A stretch of DNA of 64,000 nt from CAZLGM01 sp964623625 (GCA_964623625.1 CAZUUJ010000003.1:1-64000); one strand, 5' to 3'; shown: positions 34,501-42,795, counted from the first letter of the stretch. Made by a program: numbers and translations. Notes: a model not told the origin generated them from the sequence alone.

Positions 34501-37500
34501 TGCAGTTCCTCTCCGTAACGAACGTGCAAGTCTTCATCTTCAAGCTCAAACTGTATATCCTCCCAATTCAGGCTATTGTTAAAAATTACACTGTCATTGC
34601 CACCCTCGTCATATATATAATCCTCTGCAATATAATCATCATCATAGAGACCATCCTCTACATCCGACGACAACAGATATGTATCATCTCCATGACCGCC
34701 GAAAAGTCTGTTTGAACCGTATCCGCCGTCAATATAATTATCACCGGAGTTCCCATGTAATTCATCGTCGCTATCACTACCTTTCAGGATCAATTTTTCA
34801 TCAATCTGACTATGTGATGAATTGTTATCATCGTTATCTTCCCCATGGCTGTCTTCTGAAAGGCGGATAGGAAGAGTTGTGCCATCGATTAATTGAAAGG
34901 ATTCAATACAGTATCTCGATGCCATCAGGCTATGTTGAAGCTGTTTACCATAACGGACGAGTAAACCTTCATTTTTTAAGGTAAAGGAGACTTCTTCACT
35001 ACCGACATTCGAACTAAAAACGACCCGATCAAAACCGCCGGTATCGAAGATATGATCATCATTTATTACGTTTTCATCATTCCCATCGATCAAGAGCAAA
35101 TATGTATCATTTCCACCACGTCCATGCAGTATATTTGATCCGGTACCGCCGCATAGAAAATCGTTTTCATTCCCTCCTTCGAGGTAATCGTTTCCCTCCC
35201 CACCTTCCAAACTGTTGCTAAAATTGGAAAACCCGTAGACATAATCATTATATTTGGAACCTATCACTCCAACAATTTCTTCAAATTCATCACCTTCAGC
35301 ATCACCACCCTCTGCAGATCCATAATCGAGGTTAATCGTCACCGCTGAAGACGAATCAGAATAATCAGCAGTTCCACCAGTTAAAAAATCACTACCGGGT
35401 CCGCCTATCAGCAATGTGTCCCTGAAAGAAAAACTGCCTCCGTTGAGATTATCGTTACCATCACCGCCATGGAGGACATCATTACCTCCCCAGCTAACCA
35501 AATAATCGTCTCCCTCTCCCCCATATAGGGTGTCGGTTCCGATTCCCCCGTCTAAAGTATCGTCACTACCGAGACCTTTTATTACATCATCGCCACTCTC
35601 ACCATATATATAGTCATCTTCTGGACTACCTGATAACTGATCATTGCCTGGACCACCGGTAACGGTTTTCCCCCGATTTCTATTGAATGTGACACTGGAT
35701 GTGAAATTGCTGCTAACAGTAGAAGGTATTTTCTCTTTTTCTCGTAGTTGCCAGTAATGATCATATGAAATGGCACCGTTATCAAACGAGCCGAAACCGT
35801 TTATTATTCTATTGATTTCATTTATTTTGTATTCATCAATATCCCCGGAACTACCAGGCGTTCTGGGAGGATAGTAGAGCTCGACAGGATTTTTAATTTC
35901 TCCTTTATTCTGACTATTTGAAGAACCTCCGCCTGAGGTTGTTGAGCCACTGCTGTAATCTGTTACCAGGCGAGCTATATCTAAATCCCACCGGGAATAA
36001 ATATCGATATTGTTCTCAGACGTGTTTTCTTCCGGAAAAAGCGTATGATAGATTTCTTCGATACTGAGTTGGCGTTGATTTGAGTCAGACGTTTCACTGC
36101 CGGGTGATGGACTTTCATCAGTGCTGTCTGAGTTGTTTCCCTCTTGCATTACTACTTGAGATAAAACAGCATCATGTCCATATCTGCTGCCATCCGCTAA
36201 ATTATATTGGAAAGAAAAATTTGACTTTCCGCCTTTAATAATAACTCTATCGTCAGCTGAATATTCAATCCAAAGATCAGCTCCATCTTCATTCCTGGCA
36301 ACTTGCCCGCCGCTTGTTGTCGCGTAATAGACGGACAACTGGGAAATATCCGTTATGGTATTGAAATGGATTGAATTGTTGCCTTGGGTATCAATGAGAT
36401 AGTCGGTGCCGTCGCCGAAAGAAAATACGTAGGTATCATCGCCTGCTTCACCTTGCAGCGAGTCGTTTCCCCTGCTTCCGGCCAGCGTATCATTCCCTTT
36501 CCCGCCAAAAAGAAGATCGTCTCCCTCATTGCCATCCAGTGCGTCTTCTCCATCACCGCCTATGAGCTGGTCCTGTCCTTGACCGCCGAAGAGTTGGTCA
36601 TCATCACCATAACCAAACAACATGTCATCGCCAGTTTGGCCATAAAGTACATCATCTCCACCATGCCCTTGCAGTTCATCATTCCCCGGACCACCGTAAA
36701 GAAAATCATTTCCGCTTCCTGACTTGTCTTCGTTATCTCCAAACAGTACATCGTCATCTTCACCGCCTGATAGGATATCATCACCGTCATTGCCGTAGAG
36801 ATTGTCAATGCCTGATTCTCCAATCAGGATATCAGCCCCGCCAAGGCCGTAAAGATCATCGTCTCCTTCACCGCCGAACAGGACATCGGCCCCGTCACCG
36901 GAACCATCCCCATTATCACCTACTAAAAGATCGTTCTTGTTGCCGCCAAAGAGGAGGTCGTTGTCTAATCCTCCAATGAGTGTATCCTCATCCTCGTTAC
37001 CGTTGAGGATATCATTGCCGCCATTGCCCTCTAAATAATCAACTCCGGCTCCACCTGAAAGAAAATCATCATTTCCTTCTGATACAGTCGTGATAGGAAA
37101 ATTCGATTTATAATCAGTTATATAGCCTTTAGGGGAGAAAACCGGTTGTATATCAAGAGAGGGAAGTTGATCCAGGTCAAAAAAGACACTTTTCTTAAAA
37201 CCTCCGTTAAGTTCATTCCCGTGCTGATCTATTTCGGATAAATACCCATCTCCAAAAAGAAAATCCATGTCTTCCATTCCGTACAGGATATCATTATCAT
37301 ACCCACCTGCCAGAACGTCAGTACCTTCACCGCCCGATATGATATCATCTCCCTTAAAACCGGCTAAAAAATCATTATCGCTGTTCCCATCAATAGTATC
37401 ATCACCCTCGGAGCCTTTAATAAAATCAATGCCGGCTCCTCCATAAAGAATGTCGCCACCTGTCTCTTCGGGTTCTGAAAAAAACGGAATTGTTTCTTTT

Positions 37501-40040
37501 GCATCAACATAACTGATGGATTGGCCTAAGATAAAATCGTTTCCCGGTCCTCCGTCAAAAAAATCGCTGTTTGATAAACCGGATATCGCGTCATCACCAT
37601 CTTTGCTCGATATTGAAAAAGTCGGTGGATCGGATTTTCTTTTCAACCAGATACTGGAACCATGTTCATCACCACTAAATAACCACCCGGAATCATATAC
37701 AATAACATGTCTATATTCAGCCGTTACAGACCGCCTCTCGTCTCCATGAAAAGTAAACCAGGCGCCAAAAGACTCATTACCGGAATAATATTTACCGCGA
37801 TAAACGTTCCCCTCTATGTCTAATCCGGAAAAAGAATAATCATACTCTTTTTCTTCTTCCTCCCAATTCTCTAAAGTGATACCAAAATCCTTTGATGAAA
37901 ATGAGTCGAGAGTAAAAAAGAAGTTATCAGCTTTTCGAAAAATGTTTAATGATCCATCATTATTTAAAACTGCCGAATATGTTTGATCTTCATCCTGATA
38001 AAAATTGATATTGTTTCCCTGTTGCTTGAGGGTTAGAGCTGGTAATTTTTTATCGCCTAGGTAGACCGTGCCTTCTTTATCCACATCAGAGATGACATCC
38101 CCAATTCCGATATAATAGGTATCATCACCTTCTCCGCCTTCCAGCCGATCTGTGGCAAAATCATCACCATCTGAGTGAAGAATGCCGTAAAGGGTATCGT
38201 TACCCTCCTTTCCATCAATGATATCGGAAGACAAACCACCATAGATGATATCCGCGTCGGATGAGCCTGTAATTGTATCCTGACCACCTTCACCATGAAT
38301 CGACTCGATACTCACAAGGGTGGTTTCACTTAGATCGATAATGTTGTCATCATTTGTGCCTGCGATTGTGTTTTCCTTACCTTTTCCGTCGATCACTTCT
38401 ATAGAGTTGGTTTTATCCAATTGGTTGACCCGGATTATGTCGTCTTCGTCAGATCCCTCAATGGTATCGTGCCCGTCTCCTCCCCAAAAGTCATCATAGG
38501 CCGAATCTTCACCCATGATAAAGAACGTGTCATTATTGTCACCGCCATGCAGCTCATCGGGTCCTTTGCCGCCGATGATATCATCATCACCATCTCCGCC
38601 ATAAAGCTTGTCAGATCCGCTACCACCTTCGAGATAGTCCTCACCACCATGGCCGAACAGAGTATCGTTGCCATCCATGCCGTAGAGATGGTCGTCGCCC
38701 TGGTTGCTGTACGTTCCGTAAGTATTGTTGCCGGAATCACCAAAGATGAAATGTTGAGTTGTTTGACCGTTTGATCCGCCCCGTTCCAAGGTAATATTCA
38801 GCTCTTTATCTGAGAATTTTATTGGCTCTTGATTTCCATTTTTATTGGCGCCTTGGACGATGAACAAGCCCCTGTCTGTGATGAACTGGTCAGTATAGTC
38901 TACTTCCAATTCGGAGAATTGATCGTAGAGCGAACTCTTGCCCTCTATGGTAAACGGCATCAGCCTGAGCAGGGCGTAGAGATCAGCTTTTTGTTCTTTA
39001 TCAAGATTGTCTATTTTTGATTGTGTTTCATGGGCAATTAAGCTTAAGTTGGAAATACCTGAGTTTTTAAGTCTCTCGGAAAACGGCTCATGATCATTTT
39101 CAGAGGTGGTTTCACCAACTCCGGTCAATTCTCCAAGGATGTTGAGAAAACGCTCTACCTTGTTTTTATCAGGACCATAGATATTAGTAAGCTCTGCACT
39201 CTCCTCATTTGGAAGAATATAGAGCAATTTCTTTGTTAATGAGTTGTAATCTTCATCGGGAATTATTTCGAGGAGGTTGTTGTAAATAGAAATACTCTGA
39301 TTAAAAACTTCAATACTATGAGTATTGTTCGGTTCTCCACCTGGAGCTCCGGTGTGATTTAGAACAAAATGAGTTTGCCCAACTTGGCCTGATAGAATAT
39401 TAGTTGCAATACCACCAACTAGATCGTCTCTTGCATGACCGATCTGGATGATATTGGTGATATTCTCAGTCGATTTTTGGTTTTGAACACCTAAATCTTC
39501 GAGATGCTCGCCAAGAGAGTGGTATTGAACTATCAACTCAAGTTGCAATGGATCCTGAATAATTGGGATATCTGTGACATACGTGTCATTAGCATCCCAC
39601 AGCATATTCTTAATACCGAACCCATTATAGGTAAAAGCTTGAAAACCATAGACATAGCTGGCCATCCCGGCTATCGAACCACCTAGAGAATGGCCGGTGA
39701 TTGTGGTGTTGGAGGTCTTGATTTTTCCTTTCTCTTTTTTCTTCATTTCCTCAATAAAGGACATAGCGTCCTTCATCTGCTGAGGAACACGGCCGGTACC
39801 CATATAGGCGATGTCAGTGATAATCAGGTCTTTCATGAACTGGCCAGGAAACTCAGTGCCACGGAAGGCGAAAACGTACTTATCTCCAGTTTTCAACAGC
39901 ATGCCCTGGAAGCCTGAGGGTTGGGTGTCTGTGTCGATGACAGTATATTGGGGGAGTTTTTTGATGTAGTCTGTTTTGGAATAGCTATTATAGGCTTCTT
40001 CAGACAGATTACCCATATCTTTTACTATTCTTTTATCCAT
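31503..40040 (-). CDS. Giant RTX lipase exported by the type I system
   Basis: This 2845-residue acidic protein begins with a class 3 lipase domain. FAFRGTE (57-63) is the oxyanion strand, GHSLGG (116-121) holds the nucleophile Ser118, Asp205/206 lie in GHARDDLVGG, and His241 in NTHSIEVF, a full triad. Glycine-aspartate RTX nonapeptides (GGDGDDDIIGG and many variants) fill blocks from about 430 to 1980. Residues about 2100-2640 are four cadherin-like or VCBS-type repeats with WSYEAARGFVGEDK-like cores. The tail (from about 2640) is Ser/Thr/Gln-rich and ends in LKNALLTV, the likely secretion signal. Start: AAGGAG nine bases before ATG, which overlaps the preceding gene's stop by one base. It is probably calcium-folded outside the cell; the lipid target is unknown. 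Confidence 0.9.
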   Translation of the reverse strand: MDKRIVKDMGNLSEEAYNSYSKTDYIKKLPQYTVIDTDTQPSGFQGMLLKTGDKYVFAFRGTEFPGQFMKDLIITDIAYMGTGRVPQQMKDAMSFIEEMKKKEKGKIKTSNTTITGHSLGGSIAGMASYVYGFQAFTYNGFGIKNMLWDANDTYVTDIPIIQDPLQLELIVQYHSLGEHLEDLGVQNQKSTENITNIIQIGHARDDLVGGIATNILSGQVGQTHFVLNHTGAPGGEPNNTHSIEVFNQSISIYNNLLEIIPDEDYNSLTKKLLYILPNEESAELTNIYGPDKNKVERFLNILGELTGVGETTSENDHEPFSERLKNSGISNLSLIAHETQSKIDNLDKEQKADLYALLRLMPFTIEGKSSLYDQFSELEVDYTDQFITDRGLFIVQGANKNGNQEPIKFSDKELNITLERGGSNGQTTQHFIFGDSGNNTYGTYSNQGDDHLYGMDGNDTLFGHGGEDYLEGGSGSDKLYGGDGDDDIIGGKGPDELHGGDNNDTFFIMGEDSAYDDFWGGDGHDTIEGSDEDDIIRVNQLDKTNSIEVIDGKGKENTIAGTNDDNIIDLSETTLVSIESIHGEGGQDTITGSSDADIIYGGLSSDIIDGKEGNDTLYGILHSDGDDFATDRLEGGEGDDTYYIGIGDVISDVDKEGTVYLGDKKLPALTLKQQGNNINFYQDEDQTYSAVLNNDGSLNIFRKADNFFFTLDSFSSKDFGITLENWEEEEKEYDYSFSGLDIEGNVYRGKYYSGNESFGAWFTFHGDERRSVTAEYRHVIVYDSGWLFSGDEHGSSIWLKRKSDPPTFSISSKDGDDAISGLSNSDFFDGGPGNDFILGQSISYVDAKETIPFFSEPEETGGDILYGGAGIDFIKGSEGDDTIDGNSDNDFLAGFKGDDIISGGEGTDVLAGGYDNDILYGMEDMDFLFGDGYLSEIDQHGNELNGGFKKSVFFDLDQLPSLDIQPVFSPKGYITDYKSNFPITTVSEGNDDFLSGGAGVDYLEGNGGNDILNGNEDEDTLIGGLDNDLLFGGNKNDLLVGDNGDGSGDGADVLFGGEGDDDLYGLGGADILIGESGIDNLYGNDGDDILSGGEDDDVLFGDNEDKSGSGNDFLYGGPGNDELQGHGGDDVLYGQTGDDMLFGYGDDDQLFGGQGQDQLIGGDGEDALDGNEGDDLLFGGKGNDTLAGSRGNDSLQGEAGDDTYVFSFGDGTDYLIDTQGNNSIHFNTITDISQLSVYYATTSGGQVARNEDGADLWIEYSADDRVIIKGGKSNFSFQYNLADGSRYGHDAVLSQVVMQEGNNSDSTDESPSPGSETSDSNQRQLSIEEIYHTLFPEENTSENNIDIYSRWDLDIARLVTDYSSGSTTSGGGSSNSQNKGEIKNPVELYYPPRTPGSSGDIDEYKINEINRIINGFGSFDNGAISYDHYWQLREKEKIPSTVSSNFTSSVTFNRNRGKTVTGGPGNDQLSGSPEDDYIYGESGDDVIKGLGSDDTLDGGIGTDTLYGGEGDDYLVSWGGNDVLHGGDGNDNLNGGSFSFRDTLLIGGPGSDFLTGGTADYSDSSSAVTINLDYGSAEGGDAEGDEFEEIVGVIGSKYNDYVYGFSNFSNSLEGGEGNDYLEGGNENDFLCGGTGSNILHGRGGNDTYLLLIDGNDENVINDDHIFDTGGFDRVVFSSNVGSEEVSFTLKNEGLLVRYGKQLQHSLMASRYCIESFQLIDGTTLPIRLSEDSHGEDNDDNNSSHSQIDEKLILKGSDSDDELHGNSGDNYIDGGYGSNRLFGGHGDDTYLLSSDVEDGLYDDDYIAEDYIYDEGGNDSVIFNNSLNWEDIQFELEDEDLHVRYGEELQHSLFVEGNSVETFKIEGGGVKSREDIIQSLTDDGGEDGYDDDLGSYDDDTGGYEKYISGTDGDDILRGDDSDDYLNAKRGNDLIEAGAGDDMLEGGEGQDQLFGNSGDDYLNAEDGDDQLDGGYGSNILAGGRGNDHYYLSADDEASLYDDDLIVNDYLYDDDGNDCVVFNRDIDWENISFELEDEDLHVRYGKELQHYLLIAGNSVETFKIQGGTTKSPEEIIQSLADDGGEDGYDDDGYDDDDAADPLLLQVANYEKSLDEDSDIDGQIEVENGGDEPGFSIWQEAASGEFDLEDDGSWYYTPDENFNGSDQVKVKIKNDAGGEAISTIDLTIKPVNDAPVIEPVEQYHLQDIRSYEGQLVAHDIDGDELSYSIVGEPPVGNLRIKENGSWEYEAAEGFIGNDKVIVLVEDGNGGNKEVDLSFYVQVSPPLVKKDSVVLNEDSIFSGNLSVENSVGGRLTFSIDDDSEYGVFQIDEEGWYTYKPLNDFNGEDRVSLTVRNKYWMPAEATILFSVLPVNDLPVIRIPEKNILQDVRLATGQLEASDIDEDNLSFTITGEQPSGTFAVEADGSWSYEAARGFVGEDKATVLVEDDKGGSRSIDLLFEVMVSKPSLKKNELSLDEDSRLESRLEVDNPVGGTLTYSINKDSEFGEFQLDEDGKFSYKPKENFFGSDAVLITIANEYSLSTKATLSITVLPVNDTPEAPERLTTVLQDTVVATGTVPATDVDGDTVTFTISVGPENGTLTIDENGNWRYETGEEYAGDEFAVITIDDGKGGITTTTLTFSNVKSESSQDEQITEQVILKMASVLPQKTAGPVQQTNVENNNAEKLQTSSSGKQSTETSTPTEKDKQETPANTSILKKYLETHDIQQRILQLTPSEGFKRPWQNNRKSLDLLREIPIKSGVSKIQSGKGKSEEKEAGSLLAQLTKNRATSQMESSTGSSTISIVNNHYDNYRRQTDSISLQSNLSVQSSLTGFLGTSADRESELKNALLTV
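33790..34680 (-). repeat. Recent internal duplication in the RTX gene
   Basis: Two adjacent stretches, about 33790-34100 and 34380-34680, are nearly alike at the DNA level. Both encode the unit FELEDEDLHVRYG, then LQHxLxxxGNSVETFKI, then DDGGEDGYDDD. A third, more diverged unit lies near 34880-35120. The similarity exceeds what protein conservation requires, which points to recent duplication or gene conversion. Confidence 0.7.
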
Positions 40041-41044
40041 TATTTCTCACTCCTTCCATAACTGCTTTTCCAATATAGTGTGCTTGATTTGTACGAACCT
40101 CGTTTTAAATAGTTTCTGTCCCAATCTGGTGATCGTATATCCGCATACCTGAACAAGACCTGATCATCAAATTCATTTACTCGTTCATCCCCCAACTTGT
40201 AGTCAAACTCAGGTTGCTGACCGCTGAACTGTGTAATCAAAGCCGCATACGCCATATACCGCCTTGAATAAGCAATTTCTTTGTTCTTTCTATTATCACT
40301 AATGGTAATCTTGTCGGCATGAAGTAGTTTGTTCAGCGGCCAGACGATCTTGATCGAATTAAATCTTACCGTGTAAACGATCGGTGGAAGATCTGTGGTT
40401 GACACATAGACTTCTGCCCTGGACATGATAGCTTGAACGTCTTTTTTGCGTTGATCTCTATATTTTTCTTTTAGCTTATTTAATTGAGAATCTTGGTCCA
40501 ATATATACTTTCCATATGGACTTTCCCAAAATTCTTCAGTTACCTTGCTATATTCGTCACCCTTTAAGTGTTCAGCATGTTGTAATCTTTTTGAAACTTC
40601 TTTATCTGATTCCTCTGTTTTTCTTTGTTGTTTATTAATTTCAGGAAGAAAAATTTTGCTCTGTTTGTAATCTTGTTCCTCTGCCCGATACAGATAAATC
40701 CTACCATCCTCCCCGTTTAAGGCTAATACCTTCAGGTTGATGCCATCCAAATAACTGGAGATCATCCAGAACCTGCCGTATTCATCATACCCCGGCCAAA
40801 CGTTGTCTTCCCAATAAACGGAACCAGGGCTTTTAACGGTATCATGTATCTCCTGCAAAGGAGATAATGAATAGAAAAAGAATAGGGTTTTAAAAAGAAT
40901 CAAGCGCCTTAAGGGATAAAGGATGAGAATAACTATCACAAAAATAACGGTCTTCTTTGATTTGGCATATTTGATAGTCAGACTTAGGATAATAATATAA
41001 CCTATCGTCCATAGCAAAACGTATCCAAGAAGTACAAAACCCAT
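40040..41044 (-). CDS. Membrane protein overlapping the RTX lipase gene (candidate immunity or export partner)
   Basis: This 334-residue protein is not a recognised family. Two membrane helices (about 4-24, GYVLLWTIGYIIILSL, and about 30-52, VIFVIVILILYPLRRLILF) are followed by about 270 hydrophilic residues, including a charged helical stretch (about 140-200) and aromatic segments such as EYGRFWMISSYLDG. Its stop and the lipase start share one base (TAATG), so translation is coupled. A small membrane-anchored protein coupled to a lipase gene is the usual layout of immunity proteins or lipase foldases. It lacks the helical foldase signature, so immunity or accessory function is inference. Motif copy B lies 87-108 bases upstream of its start. 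Confidence 0.7.
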   Translation of the reverse strand: MGFVLLGYVLLWTIGYIIILSLTIKYAKSKKTVIFVIVILILYPLRRLILFKTLFFFYSLSPLQEIHDTVKSPGSVYWEDNVWPGYDEYGRFWMISSYLDGINLKVLALNGEDGRIYLYRAEEQDYKQSKIFLPEINKQQRKTEESDKEVSKRLQHAEHLKGDEYSKVTEEFWESPYGKYILDQDSQLNKLKEKYRDQRKKDVQAIMSRAEVYVSTTDLPPIVYTVRFNSIKIVWPLNKLLHADKITISDNRKNKEIAYSRRYMAYAALITQFSGQQPEFDYKLGDERVNEFDDQVLFRYADIRSPDWDRNYLKRGSYKSSTLYWKSSYGRSEK

Positions 41045-41132
41045 ATGATTTTCTCACAAACTATTTTTATTGTAGTTCCAGCATGTTAAAAACAGCATCC
41101 CTAATCATCATACAGTGACTTACTAAACTGAT

Positions 41133-41152
41133 ATGATAACGAGATGACGAAA
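41133..41152 (-). promoter_or_regulatory. Recurring regulatory-like motif, copy B (before the lipase operon)
   Basis: The plus strand reads ATGATAACGAGATGACGAAA, preceded by CTGAT as in copy A. It lies about 90-110 bases before the start of the membrane protein gene that leads the lipase operon. Confidence 0.55.
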
Positions 41153-41283
41153 TCCAAAATTTTGGTAAATAAATGGTAATATTTTCACTTTTCTCTGATA
41201 AAATGTTCAAAATGGAAATAAGACTTGATCTTATTATCTTCCAGGCATCAATCTTTTAGTCTAACCTATCATACCCTCAACAT

Positions 41284-41301
41284 CTGACATTTTTCTGACA
41301 T
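41284..41301. promoter_or_regulatory. Pho-box-like direct repeat, copy 1
   Basis: CTGACAT-TTTT-CTGACAT has an 11-bp period, the spacing used by PhoB/OmpR-family regulators (the Pho box is CTGTCAT-n4-CTGTCAT). It lies about 240 bases upstream of the lipase operon and 130 bases beyond motif copy B. Confidence 0.5.
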
Positions 41302-41373
41302 TGTAATTGAAAAATGGAAAATGGTGAATGAAAATGGGGTCGGGCCACGATAACCGGTTAAATTTCAAAATGT

Positions 41374-41910
41374 TTACTCCCAGAAATAACGATTTCCATC
41401 CCCTATATCCTCTTTTTCACTACCAGAAACAGCATTATAGGTGAGTGACTTTTCTCTTAATTGAAATCTTCCCTGATTTTCAATAATCTTCCTTCCTCTC
41501 GCAAGCGATCTTAGTCTCTGTTTGATCTCTTCAATAAAACGTTCGCTTCCAACTGCTATGCTTTCTGTCCATTCAGGTTGACGGTTAACTTTACCAATCA
41601 ATAAGGACTCATCTATGAGGACACGATGAGCCTTTTGAAATGATTTATAACTTTTATATCCTGTTAGCTCTGCTAATTTCTGATATGAAATCAGCACATT
41701 CTTTCTTCGAGGTTTTTGAATTTCATTATACCCGCTATGAACCCATTCAGATGGGTGAGAAACAACACCTGTACGAACCATATTCAAATCAATGTAAATA
41801 AGACATCTCAACAAATGATGTTCGGATTCAACTGCTGTTGCGTGATAACGATCTTCCCAGAAAGCTCCCTTGCGTTTCTTCCTAAGATTGTATTCCTGCC
41901 CAATACGACC
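41374..41910 (-). pseudogene. Truncated REP-associated tyrosine transposase (RAYT, IS200-like)
   Basis: The reading frame downstream of a TAG at 41911-41913 gives GRIGQEYNLRKKRKGAFWED, then RYHATAVESEHHLLRC and LIYIDLNMVRTGVVSHPSEW, the conserved C-terminal half of Y1 transposases of the RAYT group. A basic tail with LRSLARGRK follows. The N-terminal part with the HUH motif is missing, so the gene is broken at its 5' end. An internal ATG-like start would give only 146 residues and no catalytic site. Confidence 0.8.
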
Positions 41911-41930
41911 CTAATTGTTAATTGTTGTCG

Positions 41931-42158
41931 CTATTGCTCACTGTTTAGAAGTCTATCAATCTCCTTCAAACATTTAAGGTAAATATCTTCATTCTTTTGA
42001 CAAACCACCCCATACTCTCTCAATATCTTTCTAACGCCTTCCTCACCTTTCTTGTTTGCAATATCCTGCACCTGCGCTAGATACATCGCATTAAATATCC
42101 TGTTTGCTTTGGATATTGCCTCCTCTAACCTGTCCAGCTCTTCCACATTTTTTGCCAT
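41931..42158 (-). CDS. Short helical protein inside the RAYT segment
   Basis: This 75-residue frame is not recognised. It is highly charged and predicted helical (VEELDRLEEAISKANRIFNA, then LKCLKEIDRLLNSEQ). AAAGGGTG lies just before the ATG, a close but usable ribosome site. A triple 11-bp direct repeat lies 50-78 bases upstream. Its position inside the bounded segment suggests it moved with it or was left by it. It could be a small regulator or antitoxin-like protein; nothing in the sequence proves this. Confidence 0.45.
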   Translation of the reverse strand: MAKNVEELDRLEEAISKANRIFNAMYLAQVQDIANKKGEEGVRKILREYGVVCQKNEDIYLKCLKEIDRLLNSEQ

Positions 42159-42207
42159 GCCATCACCCTTTGTGTTTTTATTTTATCAGGTATTATAATA
42201 AAGGTAT

Positions 42208-42236
42208 CTGACATTTCGCTGACATATTGCTGATAT
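42208..42236. promoter_or_regulatory. Pho-box-like direct repeat, copy 2 (three units)
   Basis: CTGACAT (42208), CTGACAT (42219) and CTGATAT (42230) follow each other with an exact 11-bp period, 50-78 bases before the start of the 75-codon frame. Three in-phase units are the pattern expected for cooperative binding by an OmpR/PhoB-type regulator. Confidence 0.55.
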
Positions 42237-42364
42237 TTTGGTTTTGGTACAGCTTTTCAATTATGATCTTCCTGTTTTTACTGTTTTTATCCGATTCAAA
42301 CAAATCCTGTATATTCAATATATTATTAGGTTTCGATCTCTTTATTTTGTCCTACAACTATGTT

Positions 42365-42384
42365 ATGAAACGAGATGACGAAAC
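42365..42384 (-). promoter_or_regulatory. Recurring regulatory-like motif, copy C (inside RAYT segment)
   Basis: The plus strand reads TATGAAACGAGATGACGAAA, the same core as copies A and B with one base fewer before the AACGAGATGACGAAA part. It lies about 130 bases from Pho-box-like copy 3, the same spacing as copy B to copy 1. Confidence 0.5.
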
Positions 42385-42497
42385 CCAATAAATTCCATTT
42401 TTTTCGGTTTCCCAAAAATAATACTGTCAAAAACGCTGTTGATGATCCAGATAGTCAGGCAATAAATGTTTAATCAGACCAATAATACACTCGATTT

Positions 42498-42515
42498 CTG
42501 ACATTTTTCTGACAT
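42498..42515. promoter_or_regulatory. Pho-box-like direct repeat, copy 3
   Basis: CTGACAT-TTTT-CTGACAT is identical to copy 1 across both units and spacer. It lies inside the RAYT segment, upstream of motif copy C in the minus-strand sense. Confidence 0.5.
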
Positions 42516-42795
42516 TACGTTTATTATTTATGAATTTATTTGTGAATTCGGTGTGATAATAGATTTAAGGTCTAAGCTAGATTTGCCCTGGGAGATAATG
42601 TCTTTTCGCTCTTGTCGTATTTTACTGTTTCTACATTTGCGTTTTTGACGACAAAAACAACATTATGGGTGGTTAAATGAGGTTATTTACAAGTTAATTG
42701 CTGTATTTCCAGATCGTTATCGTGGCCCGACCCCATTTGCATTCATATTTGCTCATTTGCCGTTCAAAAATAAACGGTAAAGTTCAAATTATTGT

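Larger units (their letters stand above)
41045..41373 (-). promoter_or_regulatory. Upstream region of the RTX lipase operon
   Basis: These 329 bases precede the minus-strand membrane protein-lipase pair. They contain motif copy B (41133-41152), a direct repeat CTGACAT (41284-41290 and 41295-41301, 11-bp period) and the left inverted repeat of the RAYT segment (41334-41354). No open frame of note is present. Confidence 0.5.
41327..42743. mobile_element. Inverted-repeat-bounded segment with a decayed RAYT transposase
   Basis: A perfect 21-bp inverted repeat (41334-41354 with 42716-42736, beginning ATGGGGTCGGGCCACG) bounds about 1.4 kb. The match continues outward for about 8 more bases with one mismatch. 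Inside are a truncated REP-associated tyrosine transposase, a 75-codon frame, two Pho-box-like repeats and motif copy C. Sequences of the GGGGTCGGGCC type often flank RAYT genes. The segment is probably inactive, because the transposase has lost its catalytic N-terminus. Confidence 0.65.
42159..42795. other. Long non-coding stretch with recurring motifs
   Basis: About 640 bases without a convincing gene. They hold Pho-box-like repeats at 42208-42236 and 42498-42515, motif copy C (42365-42384) and the right inverted repeat of the RAYT segment (42716-42736). The order of motif and repeat matches that upstream of the lipase operon, so part of this stretch may be a diverged copy of 41131-41305. 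Confidence 0.5.

Noticed and set aside
33554..38774. Many overlapping open frames and short repeated DNA units, CRISPR-like at first sight
   Set aside because: The repetition is the nonapeptide coding pattern of the RTX gene; spacers are not unique and spacing follows 9 codons, so it is not a CRISPR array. The other frames are shadows.
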